This document shows, in pieces, positions 38,301 through 46,967 of a stretch of 50,327 nucleotides of DNA; position 1 is the stretch's first letter, and each line of letters opens with the position of its first letter. The DNA comes from a virus, in the IMG/VR virus record IMGVR_UViG_3300025601_000028, positions 1 to 50,327 of that record. The stretch is one strand, 5' to 3'. The notes under the pieces are model-generated. The model did not search any database. It saw only the letters and a program-made list of their open reading frames with translations, and was not told where the DNA came from. The translations under genes were made by a program, and so were the position numbers.

Positions 38301-38818
38301 GGAGTTCCTACAGCATTTGTAACTGGCAGTGCAGCGTTGAGCACTTTGATAAACTGTTCAAAATAATTAGAATTTGATTGATCATTCCAGCGAACAACTA
38401 CGCCAGCAAGATTTACCCCAGAACTGTCTCTTATTGATTCAGTAGTTTTTACTGTGGTAATTTTTAGTAAACCGTTGGCTGCTTGATTGCGTCTTGGGTT
38501 GTAGGCAAGCATTCTAGCAAGACGCAGTATTGATTCTCTACGCTCTGCTGTTTCAAGGAAATTTTCTCTAGCATTGAGATCAATACGGAAACTTAGATTC
38601 TGCCCAAGGAAAGCAATCATATCAATCAGTGCAAGATATTCCGAACTTTCAATATAATCATTAAAATCTTCGGGGTAATTTTGACGCAGATAATTGATCA
38701 TTGTTCTGCGAAGATTGTCGAAATCATAGCTTTGGAAGTCTGCGTTCCTAAAGCTTTGATATACTCTTTTCCAATCTTCGGCTACTAATAGTCTGTTTTG
38801 TCTATCGCTTGAAGACAT
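35348..38818 (-). CDS. 6: Baseplate wedge subunit gp6
   Basis: 1,156 aa, nearly twice T4 gp6 (660 aa) but with the characteristic start: WKRVYQSFRNADFQSYDFDN, LRQNYPEDFNDYIESSEYLA, LIDMIAFLGQNLSFRIDLNA, RENFLETAERRESILRLARM. gp6 forms the wedge dimer ring of the baseplate and contacts gp25 and gp53, both encoded just upstream. The C-terminal third (FFAIENWDFGETFFFQELSA, LSPKLLSVIIVPRQG) is typical of the GpJ/gp6-like wedge family. The last ~40 residues are Thr/Ser-rich low complexity. An ATAAATAT late box and AAGGAA ribosome site precede the ATG. Confidence 0.93.
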   Translation of the reverse strand: MSSSDRQNRLLVAEDWKRVYQSFRNADFQSYDFDNLRRTMINYLRQNYPEDFNDYIESSEYLALIDMIAFLGQNLSFRIDLNARENFLETAERRESILRLARMLAYNPRRNQAANGLLKITTVKTTESIRDSSGVNLAGVVVRWNDQSNSNYFEQFIKVLNAALPVTNAVGTPLKSENIDGVQTQKYRFNATNSTVPVFPFAKNVEGVSTRFEVVSTDFDNGSIKEEPPLPGTSPAFLFRDDGQGAGSNNTGFFMHFRQGKLDNGTFSVNNPTPNQIVSIDAENINNSDVWIYSVDTNGFETTAWTKLDSVEGNNIIYNSLFQNIRNVYAVTTRIGDRINLVFSDGVFGNLPAGNFKIYYRTSANRPSVIAPGAIGTVTIEVPYQGRTGSLETLTLGLRLQNTVANGTATESNASIKQNAPATYYTQNRLITGEDYNIGPLAISQDIIKTKAVNRISSGISRYFDLKDASGKYSNTSLFADDGVVYKETFDTKTQFSFATQSDIEGIIVNTVEDIIASTNLKNFYYSEFPQIIVTDLNASWENTTEFTNQYTGFIKDVDGTAYTLGSFTVNNLRLVEAGTLVRFVPPLSSSGAVQYFLPDGAYTTNIEAVGATSYKWTRVAAVSGNGAEPTEAGDGAVTLVDFIPNGAILEQIVPKFSRSLSNDLKTQIIDQTFAYKDYALRYDVDQRDWELVLAADVNTINDFAVGKAGDISGQNLDSSWLLYFKTNGETYTITYRNLRYVFESAGEIRFFFDSADKIYDPKTGKIVRDNITVLNINKQPDANNSFTRDFVWNISDAYRDNEGYVDTRKIQVQFFDLDDDGVIDDPDLFEKLIEPSANPQQKIIIQQRYTTTDGVEDFRYFDNANNTVKIVTNEAAIVYSREVEGQVFYLFEEGVFKTLNKSRNNTTINTNYRAFVGRSGLKFHYVHVADSNYRIDPSASNIIDTYLLTRNYDTEVRKFLTGGRATDPKPESNDQLFRNYGSAINSIKSISDEVIYHPVKYKMLFGSKAKEDLQVKFKIVRNKDLVVNENELKADIIQAVDRFFAIENWDFGETFFFQELSAYIMNQLSPKLLSVIIVPRQGSQSFGSLFEIKSEPDEIFISAATVADVEIIDELTATELQATGTVLTSVSTTATTGITSSPSTPTSTMGGGFSY

Positions 38819-38841
38819 GCTGAGATTCCTTGTTTACTATG

Positions 38842-38849
38842 ATATTTAT
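38842..38849 (-). promoter_or_regulatory. Probable T4-type late promoter of gp6
   Basis: ATAAATAT on the minus strand (GGATAAATATCATAG) in the 56-bp gap between gp25 and gp6, 23 nt before the gp6 ATG. Confidence 0.6.
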
Positions 38850-38874
38850 CCAGTTTGAAAAACTGCGTAGTTAA

Positions 38875-39312
38875 TTATAGTAAGCCGTTTGCTTGGTCAA
38901 AACGGAATCTCAACTGCTCTGAAATATTATAAGGAAGGTACGCTATTTGACATTCTACACTTATACCCTGTTCGTAGGTGTCTACTATTATACTGTCAAC
39001 ACTTACTCTGGGATCAAAGTTAACAATAGTAGTAACATTTTGTATAATCGCTTCCTGAACCTGAGCAGTAAATGGTTCAAACAGTAGATCCCAAATTATG
39101 CAACCAAATGAAGGATCGCTTAATTTCTCACCTTGACGGATATGAAAATGATTGATAATGTCCTGCTTAATAAGTTCAAAGTCGTAGAGGCTAAATCCTT
39201 CGTTTTTAGTGCTAACTGTGCTGAACCCTCTATAGGCCCTGCCACTGCTGGCAGTTGACCCATTGGATTTAACAGTTACACGTTTGTACAGATTTTTTTC
39301 TAGCTCACTCAT
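38875..39312 (-). CDS. 25: Baseplate wedge subunit gp25
   Basis: 145 aa (T4 gp25 is 132 aa). The GPW/gp25 family core is plain: LYDFELIKQDIINHFHIRQG, EKLSDPSFGCIIWDLLFEPF, VQEAIIQNVTTIVNFDPRVS, then a strand-rich end with YLPYNISEQLRFRF. gp25 sits at the wedge centre, triggers sheath polymerisation and resembles type VI secretion TssE. The ATG is only 3 nt from a GATAAATAC late-type box and has no clear Shine-Dalgarno. It may therefore be translated by coupling from gp5 (18-nt gap) rather than from its own transcript. Confidence 0.93.
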   Translation of the reverse strand: MSELEKNLYKRVTVKSNGSTASSGRAYRGFSTVSTKNEGFSLYDFELIKQDIINHFHIRQGEKLSDPSFGCIIWDLLFEPFTAQVQEAIIQNVTTIVNFDPRVSVDSIIVDTYEQGISVECQIAYLPYNISEQLRFRFDQANGLL

Positions 39313-39315
39313 ACA

Positions 39316-39324
39316 GTATTTATC
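39316..39324 (-). promoter_or_regulatory. Late-promoter-like box directly at the gp25 start
   Basis: GATAAATAC on the minus strand, followed by TGT and the gp25 ATG. If used as a T4 late -10 box, transcription would begin at or inside the start codon, so it is either a promoter for a leaderless transcript or a fortuitous match. Confidence 0.35.
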
Positions 39325-39330
39325 TCGTTA

Positions 39331-41997
39331 TTATGAGCCGGTTCTAGATGTGCCGTCAGCATTTTGTGGTCCTGGTAGATTTGAATCATCGATATCTGAT
39401 GGTGTTTTGATATCAGTTCCGTCTTCAGGTACAAGCGGTACTCCGTCTGCTCTCTCTGAACTAGGCCCTAGAGGAATGAATCCTCTAGGGAAATCAAAGG
39501 CGCCGCCTTCATTCTTGCGAGCACTGAAATGCATAGCATCATCAATCGAAGTCCAGGCGCCGCCCCAACCTAGTCCATGTTTATTAGCAAGTTGTAGTGT
39601 GTTGGGTGGCATGTCTGTCATAGGTGCGTTAGCAGGACGTGGCGAGTAAAATCCATTAGGATATTGATTGTGTACTGGGTTTGGTGGATTGATGTCAATA
39701 GCGGCGCCGCTGGCATGAACACTCCAGGATCCTCCGCTAACAGTTTGACGTTTAGCATATCCCAATAGAGTGCGTATTTCATAACCACTGTCTTCTAGAT
39801 CATCAATAAATCCTTGGAAATTAGGTACAAACAATTCTGCTACTTGTGTAGTAAGTCCGCGTTTTTTAGTTTTAATAGTTCCTAAGGGTCCGTCGCCTAC
39901 AAAGAATCTTGTAGTAATGTTGTCAGGATTTCCTCTAGCTGCGTCAATCTGTTGATCGCCGCTGAATGTATTTACAGAGCCCTGAGACTCAGTTCCGTTT
40001 ACTATAGAACCATCGCCTGTTCCGCCGTCGAATCCTTGTATGTTACCAGAATTAAGAACTGTCTGGCTGGTGGTAATTGATCCTTTGTTTTTAGCAAATG
40101 TATCAGGTGTTACAATTCTATCATTTGGAGGCAACATGCCAGGATCTTCTCTGTCTGTTTGTTCTTTTTTAAACGCTTGTGGGTTCATGTTTTCGTGATG
40201 CGACCAAGGTTCATGCTGTGGTGCTCTTGTTAGTATACTTTCATATGGTACAGGCTGTTGTGCTCCAGGAAATGTATAAGGTAGTGTAACTGTAGTTAGC
40301 GGAGATACTCTGTCAGCATCTAATGCAGCCTGTGCAGTTAATGCATTTTGCGCTGTGACTGCTGGGGTGCCAGATCCAGCAAGGTCACTGTTCCAATGAA
40401 TTAGGCGAGCATCACCGGCTATGATCGACCCACCTAATAGATTAATACCAACCGCAGCTTCGTCGTATATACTAGCACCGCTTTGTCGTGTAATACTGGC
40501 TCCTGCTGTGGTACGAACTTCGCCGCCTGCTTGTTGGCTTAGTAATCCACCCACTGTTAGTCTATAACCAAATCCTATATTTGAATCAAAATTAGCAGCT
40601 TTTAGCATGTAACTCTGTGCTACATTATCATGCATAGTGCGGCCTGAAGTTCTAAAGAAACTTTGACCTGATTTCATATGTGTTGATTTATCTGACAATG
40701 TCATAATATCTTGATTAGCGTGGAGATAATAGCTTTCTTTGACTGTGGTGTTTAGATCTAAATCAATAGCAACGTCGCCGTTACCCTTAACTGTTAGTTT
40801 ATAATCATGTCCTACAAAAAAGTTTGTATCCCAAGCACTTTCAACCTGTACACGGCCACTTTCTTTGTTATCAAGATATTGTGCTCCATCGCTGTATCTA
40901 GCAGTGGCTTTCATATTGATGTTGCGGCCGGCTTCTACGTTAAAATCTCTTTCAGCAGTAAAATTAATATCATTGTCTGACATGATGCTGATACTGTCTT
41001 GAGCATGAATATCAATTTTACCGTCTGATGTTATTTCTATCCATGCTGTGCCGCGACTGTTGCCTATGTAGATTAAATCTTCTGAATTGTGTAATAAAAT
41101 TTGGTGTCCGGTTCTAGTTCTCAATCTAAGCAATTCGTTTTGCGGTATAGTTTCGTCGCCGCCTGTTTCGCCGGCTCCTTTGTTAATATAGAACGGTGGT
41201 CCTTCCTCTGCGTGAGTAGCACGAACAAATTTGTCATCGCCGTCGTCCATTACAAAGCTGGATCCGCCCAATCTATTAAAGGGCATGTTGGCACGTCTTC
41301 CAACGGCTCCTAGTTCTACTCTGGGGTTGCCAGTTCTTTTATCTGCAGGTCCAGGAGTACTCCATCCAGATACCATACTGGGAGTATCTCGTCTAGCACT
41401 GGTTGTGGTTGTGCCTCTAACTTCATCAAAAAGTAGGCCTTGTACTTCTAGCACATTTGTAAAATCTTTATTGTAGGGTTTTTTAAACAGTGTTGGGTCT
41501 ACTAGTTCGCCTGTTTCAATAAGTTTGTTGTATTCGCCTACTGGTAATTTAACGCCTGTTAAATTTTGAGGTGTAGCTTCGGTTGTGCGCTCTGTACTTG
41601 CTCTGCCATCAGGAACCATAAAATTCATATAGTCGTCTTGTACACAACCGATCCAGTATCCGAAGTTAGGATTTCCTTCAGCAAATATCACAAGAACTCT
41701 AGTACCTATGTCAGGTGGTACTGCCCAAAATCCATAGCTTTTTTGAGTGTTGGCATATCCGTCGTCAAGGTTTATGCCTCGGCTAGAAGTAACTCCATAG
41801 AACGGTGACAGATACCTCACTGTTAATATTTCGCCGCTGCGTTCTGGACTGTTGCCTGCACCGGTATATTTTAATATTTCTACTTCAAGTGATCCCATAT
41901 ATTTTGGATCAAGATTGTTTACTATAAGAGCTTCATATGGTCCTGAGTTTTTTATTATTGTGCCGCTAGCTGCGGTTCTTGTATAGCTGGATGCCAT
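39331..41997 (-). CDS. 5: Baseplate hub/spike protein gp5 with M15-type peptidase domain
   Basis: 888 aa (T4 gp5 is 575 aa). The N-terminal OB-fold region has YEALIVNNLDPKYMGSLEVE, YGFWAVPPDIGTRVLVIFAE and NFGYWIGCVQDDYMNFMVP. The middle has beta-helix-like repeats (NRGTAWIEITSDGKIDI, DINFTAERDFNVEAGRNI), matching the needle. T4 gp5 carries a lysozyme in its centre. Here the C-terminus instead has a peptidase M15/VanY-like domain at ~755-830: SVHASGAAIDIN (His761, Asp768) and DDAMHF (His823), the usual zinc ligands. It should cut peptidoglycan cross-bridge peptides during injection. The C-terminal tail is Asp/Pro-rich. Confidence 0.88.
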   Translation of the reverse strand: MASSYTRTAASGTIIKNSGPYEALIVNNLDPKYMGSLEVEILKYTGAGNSPERSGEILTVRYLSPFYGVTSSRGINLDDGYANTQKSYGFWAVPPDIGTRVLVIFAEGNPNFGYWIGCVQDDYMNFMVPDGRASTERTTEATPQNLTGVKLPVGEYNKLIETGELVDPTLFKKPYNKDFTNVLEVQGLLFDEVRGTTTTSARRDTPSMVSGWSTPGPADKRTGNPRVELGAVGRRANMPFNRLGGSSFVMDDGDDKFVRATHAEEGPPFYINKGAGETGGDETIPQNELLRLRTRTGHQILLHNSEDLIYIGNSRGTAWIEITSDGKIDIHAQDSISIMSDNDINFTAERDFNVEAGRNINMKATARYSDGAQYLDNKESGRVQVESAWDTNFFVGHDYKLTVKGNGDVAIDLDLNTTVKESYYLHANQDIMTLSDKSTHMKSGQSFFRTSGRTMHDNVAQSYMLKAANFDSNIGFGYRLTVGGLLSQQAGGEVRTTAGASITRQSGASIYDEAAVGINLLGGSIIAGDARLIHWNSDLAGSGTPAVTAQNALTAQAALDADRVSPLTTVTLPYTFPGAQQPVPYESILTRAPQHEPWSHHENMNPQAFKKEQTDREDPGMLPPNDRIVTPDTFAKNKGSITTSQTVLNSGNIQGFDGGTGDGSIVNGTESQGSVNTFSGDQQIDAARGNPDNITTRFFVGDGPLGTIKTKKRGLTTQVAELFVPNFQGFIDDLEDSGYEIRTLLGYAKRQTVSGGSWSVHASGAAIDINPPNPVHNQYPNGFYSPRPANAPMTDMPPNTLQLANKHGLGWGGAWTSIDDAMHFSARKNEGGAFDFPRGFIPLGPSSERADGVPLVPEDGTDIKTPSDIDDSNLPGPQNADGTSRTGS

Positions 41998-43352
41998 TAT
42001 TGAGGTCCTACGTTGTTAGCAGATGGAAAGGCTTTATCTGGTCTAGTTTGTCCTGGTCTTGTCGGTATAGTTATTGGGACAGGGCCGTCCGTTCTATTAG
42101 AAATGGTAGGCTCAGCGTTTTGTAACACTTCCAGCTGTCTTGTTACAGCACTGGCAAAATCAGTAGCACTTGTTGATTGGCCGCCGGTGAGTGCTGAATT
42201 AATAGCACTTTCATTGAACAGTGAACTTGCCCTCTCTACTAGATTAGATAACACAGCACCAGGATCTGCTAGAGTGCTTAGTGCCTCACTAATATTAGAT
42301 TGTAGATCACTAGACAGAGCAGATTCAGTGCTGTCTGCGACTGGTACTGTTGTTGGCGGTTCTACGCCACTGTTGGTTGTAGCTACTCTAGCCAATCCAA
42401 TATTGCCATTTATTACAGGTGATGCTGAGGCTGGTCCAGTTCCGTGTATGCCTAGATCTTTTATTTTTTCTCCAGTCCTAAAGTCATATCTATCATCTAG
42501 TGGATCTGTAGTTCTATACTGATAAACAGCGCCTGTTGCAGCCGGTAAAATAGTCGAAGGTATTGGTCTAGAGCCTGCATTTCCTCCTGTATACGCACCT
42601 ACTCCTACTCCTGCGGCTTGCGCAGCAATTTGCGCTCTTGGAGTAGTTCCCGCTGCTGGGGCGGCGGTGTTAGGGCCGTCGAGCGCTAAAGAAATAGTTC
42701 TTATATTTCCAGTTTCGGCAGCAAGTATATCTTCTAATTCTTGATATATTGTGTTGGTGCCTTGTTCTCTTGTTTGTATCCTGTCAGGATCTGTGAGGGA
42801 CAGATTGGAGTGTATATCGACTTTTGACCTATTATTTGGAGATTCTACTAATGGTTGTATATACTCTCCATTTTTATCTTTCACATAGTCAGCATAGTAA
42901 GTTTCACCTTTACGCACCGGTCTAAAATGTCCTTGCATAGCATAAGGCACAGGCATCGAAGCAAATTCTTGTGCTAGTTTAATCATGAATCTATCAGTGG
43001 ATAGTGTTCCTGCTAGCCATTGATCTGACTGTCTAGTTCTTAATACATACATTATTAATGCATCCTGTACATCGGGTGTAAATCTAATTCTTGTAGTATT
43101 AATGCCTATTAATCCTATAGTATATCGTAATGTTTTTCGAATAAATTGATATCGACCAGCGGCTGAGCCTTGGTTAGCTGCTATCCTTTGTGTTTGAAAA
43201 CGATCAACTTCAGCCAGGGTTATTTGTGTAAGCTGTGGATTAGAAGAATTAGGGACTATGCTAGTATAAGGATCGACTCCGGCTGTTGCTTCTCCTCTAG
43301 CCACAAAAGATAATAGCTGCATTTCTTTATCTGAAATTCTTATTTCTGTCAT
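41997..43352 (-). CDS. Lambda-R-like lytic transglycosylase domain protein, baseplate hub region
   Basis: 451 aa. Residues ~10-140 match the plan of phage lambda endolysin R (COG4678): Glu21 in ARGEA as candidate catalytic acid, SAAGRYQFI at 63-71, FTPDVQDALIMYVL, and KLAQEFASMPVPY. Such enzymes cut the MurNAc-GlcNAc bond without hydrolysis. The remaining ~280 residues are low-complexity Ala/Thr/Pro with no signal peptide, unlike a free endolysin. Together with its position between the hub-like gene and gp5 (1-nt overlap with gp5), this suggests a tail-borne glycan-cutting enzyme that partners the gp5 peptidase domain. A role in lysis is possible. Confidence 0.75.
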   Translation of the reverse strand: MTEIRISDKEMQLLSFVARGEATAGVDPYTSIVPNSSNPQLTQITLAEVDRFQTQRIAANQGSAAGRYQFIRKTLRYTIGLIGINTTRIRFTPDVQDALIMYVLRTRQSDQWLAGTLSTDRFMIKLAQEFASMPVPYAMQGHFRPVRKGETYYADYVKDKNGEYIQPLVESPNNRSKVDIHSNLSLTDPDRIQTREQGTNTIYQELEDILAAETGNIRTISLALDGPNTAAPAAGTTPRAQIAAQAAGVGVGAYTGGNAGSRPIPSTILPAATGAVYQYRTTDPLDDRYDFRTGEKIKDLGIHGTGPASASPVINGNIGLARVATTNSGVEPPTTVPVADSTESALSSDLQSNISEALSTLADPGAVLSNLVERASSLFNESAINSALTGGQSTSATDFASAVTRQLEVLQNAEPTISNRTDGPVPITIPTRPGQTRPDKAFPSANNVGPQ

Positions 43353-43382
43353 TTGTCTTTTTTACCTTGCGCTAATCAATAG

Positions 43383-43457
43383 CTATACTTTAATATAATT
43401 AGTTTGTTGATGTGCGCTAGAACGCAAACTGGCTTTCTGTTTATATGGTTGCGACAT
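43383..43457 (-). CDS. Small 24-aa ORF between hub genes
   Basis: The 119-bp gap between the 1,064- and 451-aa genes holds a minus-strand ORF, MSQPYKQKASLRSSAHQQTN then YIKV. An AGGAAAAT ribosome site precedes its ATG (43,455-43,457). It is basic (pI well above neutral by composition) and has no hydrophobic segment. The spacing fits a translated small gene, but without comparative data it could be chance. Confidence 0.45.
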   Translation of the reverse strand: MSQPYKQKASLRSSAHQQTNYIKV

Positions 43458-43471
43458 TAATTATTTTCCTA

Positions 43472-46400
43472 TTAAACACTAGAATTGCCTTGTTGACTGT
43501 CAATTTTTTGAGCACGGCTTTGGTCTATTGCAGATTGACCGGAAGTATTTTGTCCAGGTCTTGTTGGTCTTGGTGCAGCACTACCAGTTCTTAGTGGAAT
43601 CGGCGGCTGGGAATTAATGCCAGAACGTCCAATACTATTGAGAACATTATTAACTTCATCATTTCGAAATTGATCTAAGTCAAAAATTTCTGTATTAGAA
43701 GCAGAATCTGCACTTTGTCCAGGAAACACTCCAGTCCTTGGATCAAATGTTACTCCGCCTGCTCTTACAACTGGTGGTAGTCTCGATCCAGGTCTAGCTG
43801 CTTGACCTGAACCAGCAACTGTGCCGTCAGAATTAAATGTAGCACCTGTGGCTATATTTTGGGCACGCTGCTGTCTTAAAGCGGCATCGTCAGTAGACGC
43901 AAAGCCTTCGACTATGCTGGCGGAATTATCTATAGCTAGTATGCCTGTATTTTCGGTAGTAGATTCGGCGTCTTGTCCTCTGCGTCTTATCAGTTTAATT
44001 GTTTGTTCGAAACGACCTTTAGAAAAATTATTAGTAACTGCCCAGCAACTGAACAATCCACTAAACTGAGATACAACTTGTGGGAACTCCATAGTAGCAC
44101 CTTCTATCTGATAATCGAACGGTGTTTTAAAATTAACTACTACAAACACTTCATTTTGCATATAATTCATTGTGCCGTCTGTGGTAAGGTTAGGACTACC
44201 GGCGGCAGATTGACCAATATAATTTCCAGTCTGTTGTGGTAAGAAAAATGGATCACCTATGATACGCATTTCTGCTGTGATTAGATCTGACCATTGATTT
44301 AGTAGAGTATTTTGAAACATCTGTGCTACTCTTAACTGGACGTTGTCTGACCTAGAAAGAGAGTTAGGATTTTGTCCGAATTCAGTAACTTCTTCGATTG
44401 TTGTGTTTGTTTCGCTGCTTTCTGATTGTCTCGGTGCCGGAAGCAGAGAAGTTCCTTGTGCTGAATCGTTGCCTGTTATAACAGACTTATTGCCAAAGGT
44501 TCCGGCACCACCGGGATTTTGTGCAAAATTTGATAGGGCAGTTGTTATATATGCCAAATTGAAATTTATATCAAAATCTAGCACGTCTTCGTTAACACCA
44601 GTATAGATATAATTGTATTCTTTAGCGGCACTGTCTTTGAGCCCTTGAGTGTTTTTTGGTATTTCGTTAGGGCCGCAGTGTTTTGCCTCATCAAGGGAAT
44701 AGGTAATTACATTGTAAACATAGATTCTAGCAGGGCGGCCTCTTTCATCTATACTTGTTTCTGTTTCATCTATATACACCTGTGTTTGTATTTTAAACCA
44801 TTTTCTAGTTCCGTTAGCGTCGCTGTCTGCTGTGGCATTTTCAGCAGCATATTCGCTCGACAGTAAGACACCGGTGATTATATTTACAATTGTATCATTT
44901 TGATGAAATTGATGTACTCTAGATTTTTCATTAGGAGATAATGTTATATCTGCAGAGTTATTAGTGTCAGTTTTTTGGTCACGGACTTGACTACCGTCAC
45001 CCATAGGAGCATCTCCGCTGGATCCGCTATCTTCGTCGATTAGGCTTTTTCCTATAGCATTCATTCTGCTGGTATCATTAGCAAAATTGTTTAACAATTC
45101 AAAAAGTTGCGAACTGGGCGGCACTACTACTGGGTCAAATTCTCCCTCAGGTGCTGATGCTAGTCCTTGAGATATGGCAACCTGTTCTGCTGGCGTTGTT
45201 AGAGAGTCTGGACTTGTGTAGGTTCCTGCTATTACTTCAGCATAGTCGGTTAATTTTTGCGGAAAAGCAATGATGTATCTATCACCTGTAGACAAAACAT
45301 CGTTGTCTTCAAGATTGGCTATTCTATCGTTTAACGCAGCACTTACAGAATTAACTTCTCCGTTTAGAACTTCGTGAACTGTTCTGCCCACAGCATTTAT
45401 AGTGGTCATACTTTTATTGACAGAGTCACCCAGTCCAGTTTCACTATATGCAACTGCTTCTACATCGTAGACACTGCCTTGGCCACTAACATTGAATTCC
45501 ATATTGATTATATTAATCGGAATAAAAATAGGTGCTGTAACAAAATTAGCATCTGTTTCACCGTCTTCGTTCCATCCTGCAAAGTCTATTCTCAAACAGA
45601 ATGGTACACCTATAACATTGTCATACCCTTGTTCTGTAGCAGATCCTATGATTGCTTGAACAAAATTACCCATGCTGTAGGGTTCTGTTACTTTGAATCT
45701 AATAGTAGTTCCCATAGCCAAACCTGTGTTTGAGTTAGGAACGATCACAGCATCTATTTCTAAATCGTCTATGAAATATTCCGCATGATCTCTAATAGGG
45801 ACTCCAAAAGCAGTAAATGAATTGCCTGCTGCTTCGTCTAATACTTGATAACGGTTGCTGTATTGTCCGCCACCTGAACGAATTATGTATTTGTTAAATC
45901 CGTTACTTCTGTATAATTCAGGTCGATTGTATTCGCTAGCACTTAAAACACCTAATGTGAGAATATAATTGAAACTGTTATGATTTCTCAAAGGGTTTGG
46001 TATTTTGCTACGGCTGGCGCTTTTGTCGGCAGCTACTCCTACTCCTCTTATTGAATTTCTAAGAGCAGAAAATGTATCATCTACAAAATCTTCTAGATTT
46101 GAAGTATCACCTATTTCTTCGATTTCCTGTCTAAGAGTATCAAAATCTCCACCCACAGCAAATGCTAGTTCAGACAAACTTCTAGGTATTACATTTATAA
46201 TATTTGTAGAAAATTGTTCAAGGTCAAAGTTTCCTATCAGTGAACTCAGTTGTCCAAATGTTGTGCCAGAAGTAAGACTGGTCACAGCCCCAGTGATTCC
46301 ACTTATTGTGTTTGTAAAATTAGATACTACAGATCCTATCTGTCCAATTTGACCCAGTTGTCCAACTGCTGATCCTAGGCCTGAGGATAACAATTGATTT

Positions 46401-46666
46401 ACGTTTACACTTCCTAGTCCTGAAAGACTTGATATTTGATTAGTTGTGCTTGAAAAATTGTTAGCAGCAGAGCCTATACTTTGAAATCCGTTGGTTATTT
46501 CTCTGGCATTGATATTAACAGAACCAATTTGGCTTGCTAAACGTTGTATTTGTGCAGCATCTTGATTAACAGCACCAGTCAAGGATTGTGTATTTGACAA
46601 ACTAGAATTTAATTGTCTATTTACTTTATTAATTGATGTAGATATGCTTCCAAATTTCAATGCCAT
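43472..46666 (-). CDS. Large baseplate hub-like structural protein
   Basis: 1,064 aa. The N-terminal ~120 residues are Ser/Asn/Gln-rich helices (INKVNRQLNSSLSNTQSLTG, AQIQRLASQIGSVNINAREI) like the gp48 N-terminus. Residues ~230-430 have beta-rich structural segments (YNRPELYRSNGFNKYIIRSG). Near residue 675 is AAKEYNYIYTGVNEDVLDFD, a hub-protein-like motif (tail hub proteins of the gp27/gpD type often have KTYxYxYTGxNxDIxxFDI). I therefore propose a gp27-like hub role, which the order gp48-gp53-this-gp5 supports, but it is unproven. The C-terminal ~150 residues are low complexity, ending in a PTRPGQ motif also found in the 451-aa neighbour. Confidence 0.65.
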   Translation of the reverse strand: MALKFGSISTSINKVNRQLNSSLSNTQSLTGAVNQDAAQIQRLASQIGSVNINAREITNGFQSIGSAANNFSSTTNQISSLSGLGSVNVNQLLSSGLGSAVGQLGQIGQIGSVVSNFTNTISGITGAVTSLTSGTTFGQLSSLIGNFDLEQFSTNIINVIPRSLSELAFAVGGDFDTLRQEIEEIGDTSNLEDFVDDTFSALRNSIRGVGVAADKSASRSKIPNPLRNHNSFNYILTLGVLSASEYNRPELYRSNGFNKYIIRSGGGQYSNRYQVLDEAAGNSFTAFGVPIRDHAEYFIDDLEIDAVIVPNSNTGLAMGTTIRFKVTEPYSMGNFVQAIIGSATEQGYDNVIGVPFCLRIDFAGWNEDGETDANFVTAPIFIPINIINMEFNVSGQGSVYDVEAVAYSETGLGDSVNKSMTTINAVGRTVHEVLNGEVNSVSAALNDRIANLEDNDVLSTGDRYIIAFPQKLTDYAEVIAGTYTSPDSLTTPAEQVAISQGLASAPEGEFDPVVVPPSSQLFELLNNFANDTSRMNAIGKSLIDEDSGSSGDAPMGDGSQVRDQKTDTNNSADITLSPNEKSRVHQFHQNDTIVNIITGVLLSSEYAAENATADSDANGTRKWFKIQTQVYIDETETSIDERGRPARIYVYNVITYSLDEAKHCGPNEIPKNTQGLKDSAAKEYNYIYTGVNEDVLDFDINFNLAYITTALSNFAQNPGGAGTFGNKSVITGNDSAQGTSLLPAPRQSESSETNTTIEEVTEFGQNPNSLSRSDNVQLRVAQMFQNTLLNQWSDLITAEMRIIGDPFFLPQQTGNYIGQSAAGSPNLTTDGTMNYMQNEVFVVVNFKTPFDYQIEGATMEFPQVVSQFSGLFSCWAVTNNFSKGRFEQTIKLIRRRGQDAESTTENTGILAIDNSASIVEGFASTDDAALRQQRAQNIATGATFNSDGTVAGSGQAARPGSRLPPVVRAGGVTFDPRTGVFPGQSADSASNTEIFDLDQFRNDEVNNVLNSIGRSGINSQPPIPLRTGSAAPRPTRPGQNTSGQSAIDQSRAQKIDSQQGNSSV

Positions 46667-46667
46667 A

Positions 46668-46967
46668 TCAGTAACCTAATGTTTTCTTTAAATTATTACC
46701 TTGAGGTAGATAGATCTTTGTTCCTGCTACAAAATCATAGATTGGGTCTTTTATAATATCTGGATTTCTCTGAGCAAATACCCACCAAAGTTCTTTTTTA
46801 CCGTAAAGGTCATATGCTAGTAGATCTGGTCTACGAGTATAGCTGGGAGTTATTTCATATAAAACATCATTACCTGCTACTGGAACAGATCTTGGTTTTA
46901 GAATATCTAAATATCCTGACGGATTGATAGGTGTGTTTGCGTATGCTCCTAGATTTTTATTAGCCAT
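46668..46967 (-). CDS. 53: Baseplate wedge subunit gp53
   Basis: 99 aa, about half of T4 gp53 (196 aa). It has the conserved core: VLYEITPSYTRRPDLLAYDL, YGKKELWWVFAQRNPDIIKD, PIYDFVAGTKIYLP. The core has a LysM-like character. gp53 connects wedges around the hub. It sits between gp48 (1-nt overlap) and the large hub-like gene, the order common in marine T4-like phages. Confidence 0.88.
   Translation of the reverse strand: MANKNLGAYANTPINPSGYLDILKPRSVPVAGNDVLYEITPSYTRRPDLLAYDLYGKKELWWVFAQRNPDIIKDPIYDFVAGTKIYLPQGNNLKKTLGY

Noticed and set aside
39263-39649. 128-codon plus-strand ORF across gp25 and gp5
   Set aside because: It crosses the junction of two well-supported genes on the other strand and has no family features.
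42013-42522. 169-codon plus-strand ORF opposite the 451-aa gene
   Set aside because: It lies fully antisense to a gene with clear lambda-R-like motifs, has no ribosome site and is hydrophobic low complexity as expected from the opposite strand of Ala/Thr/Ser-rich coding DNA.
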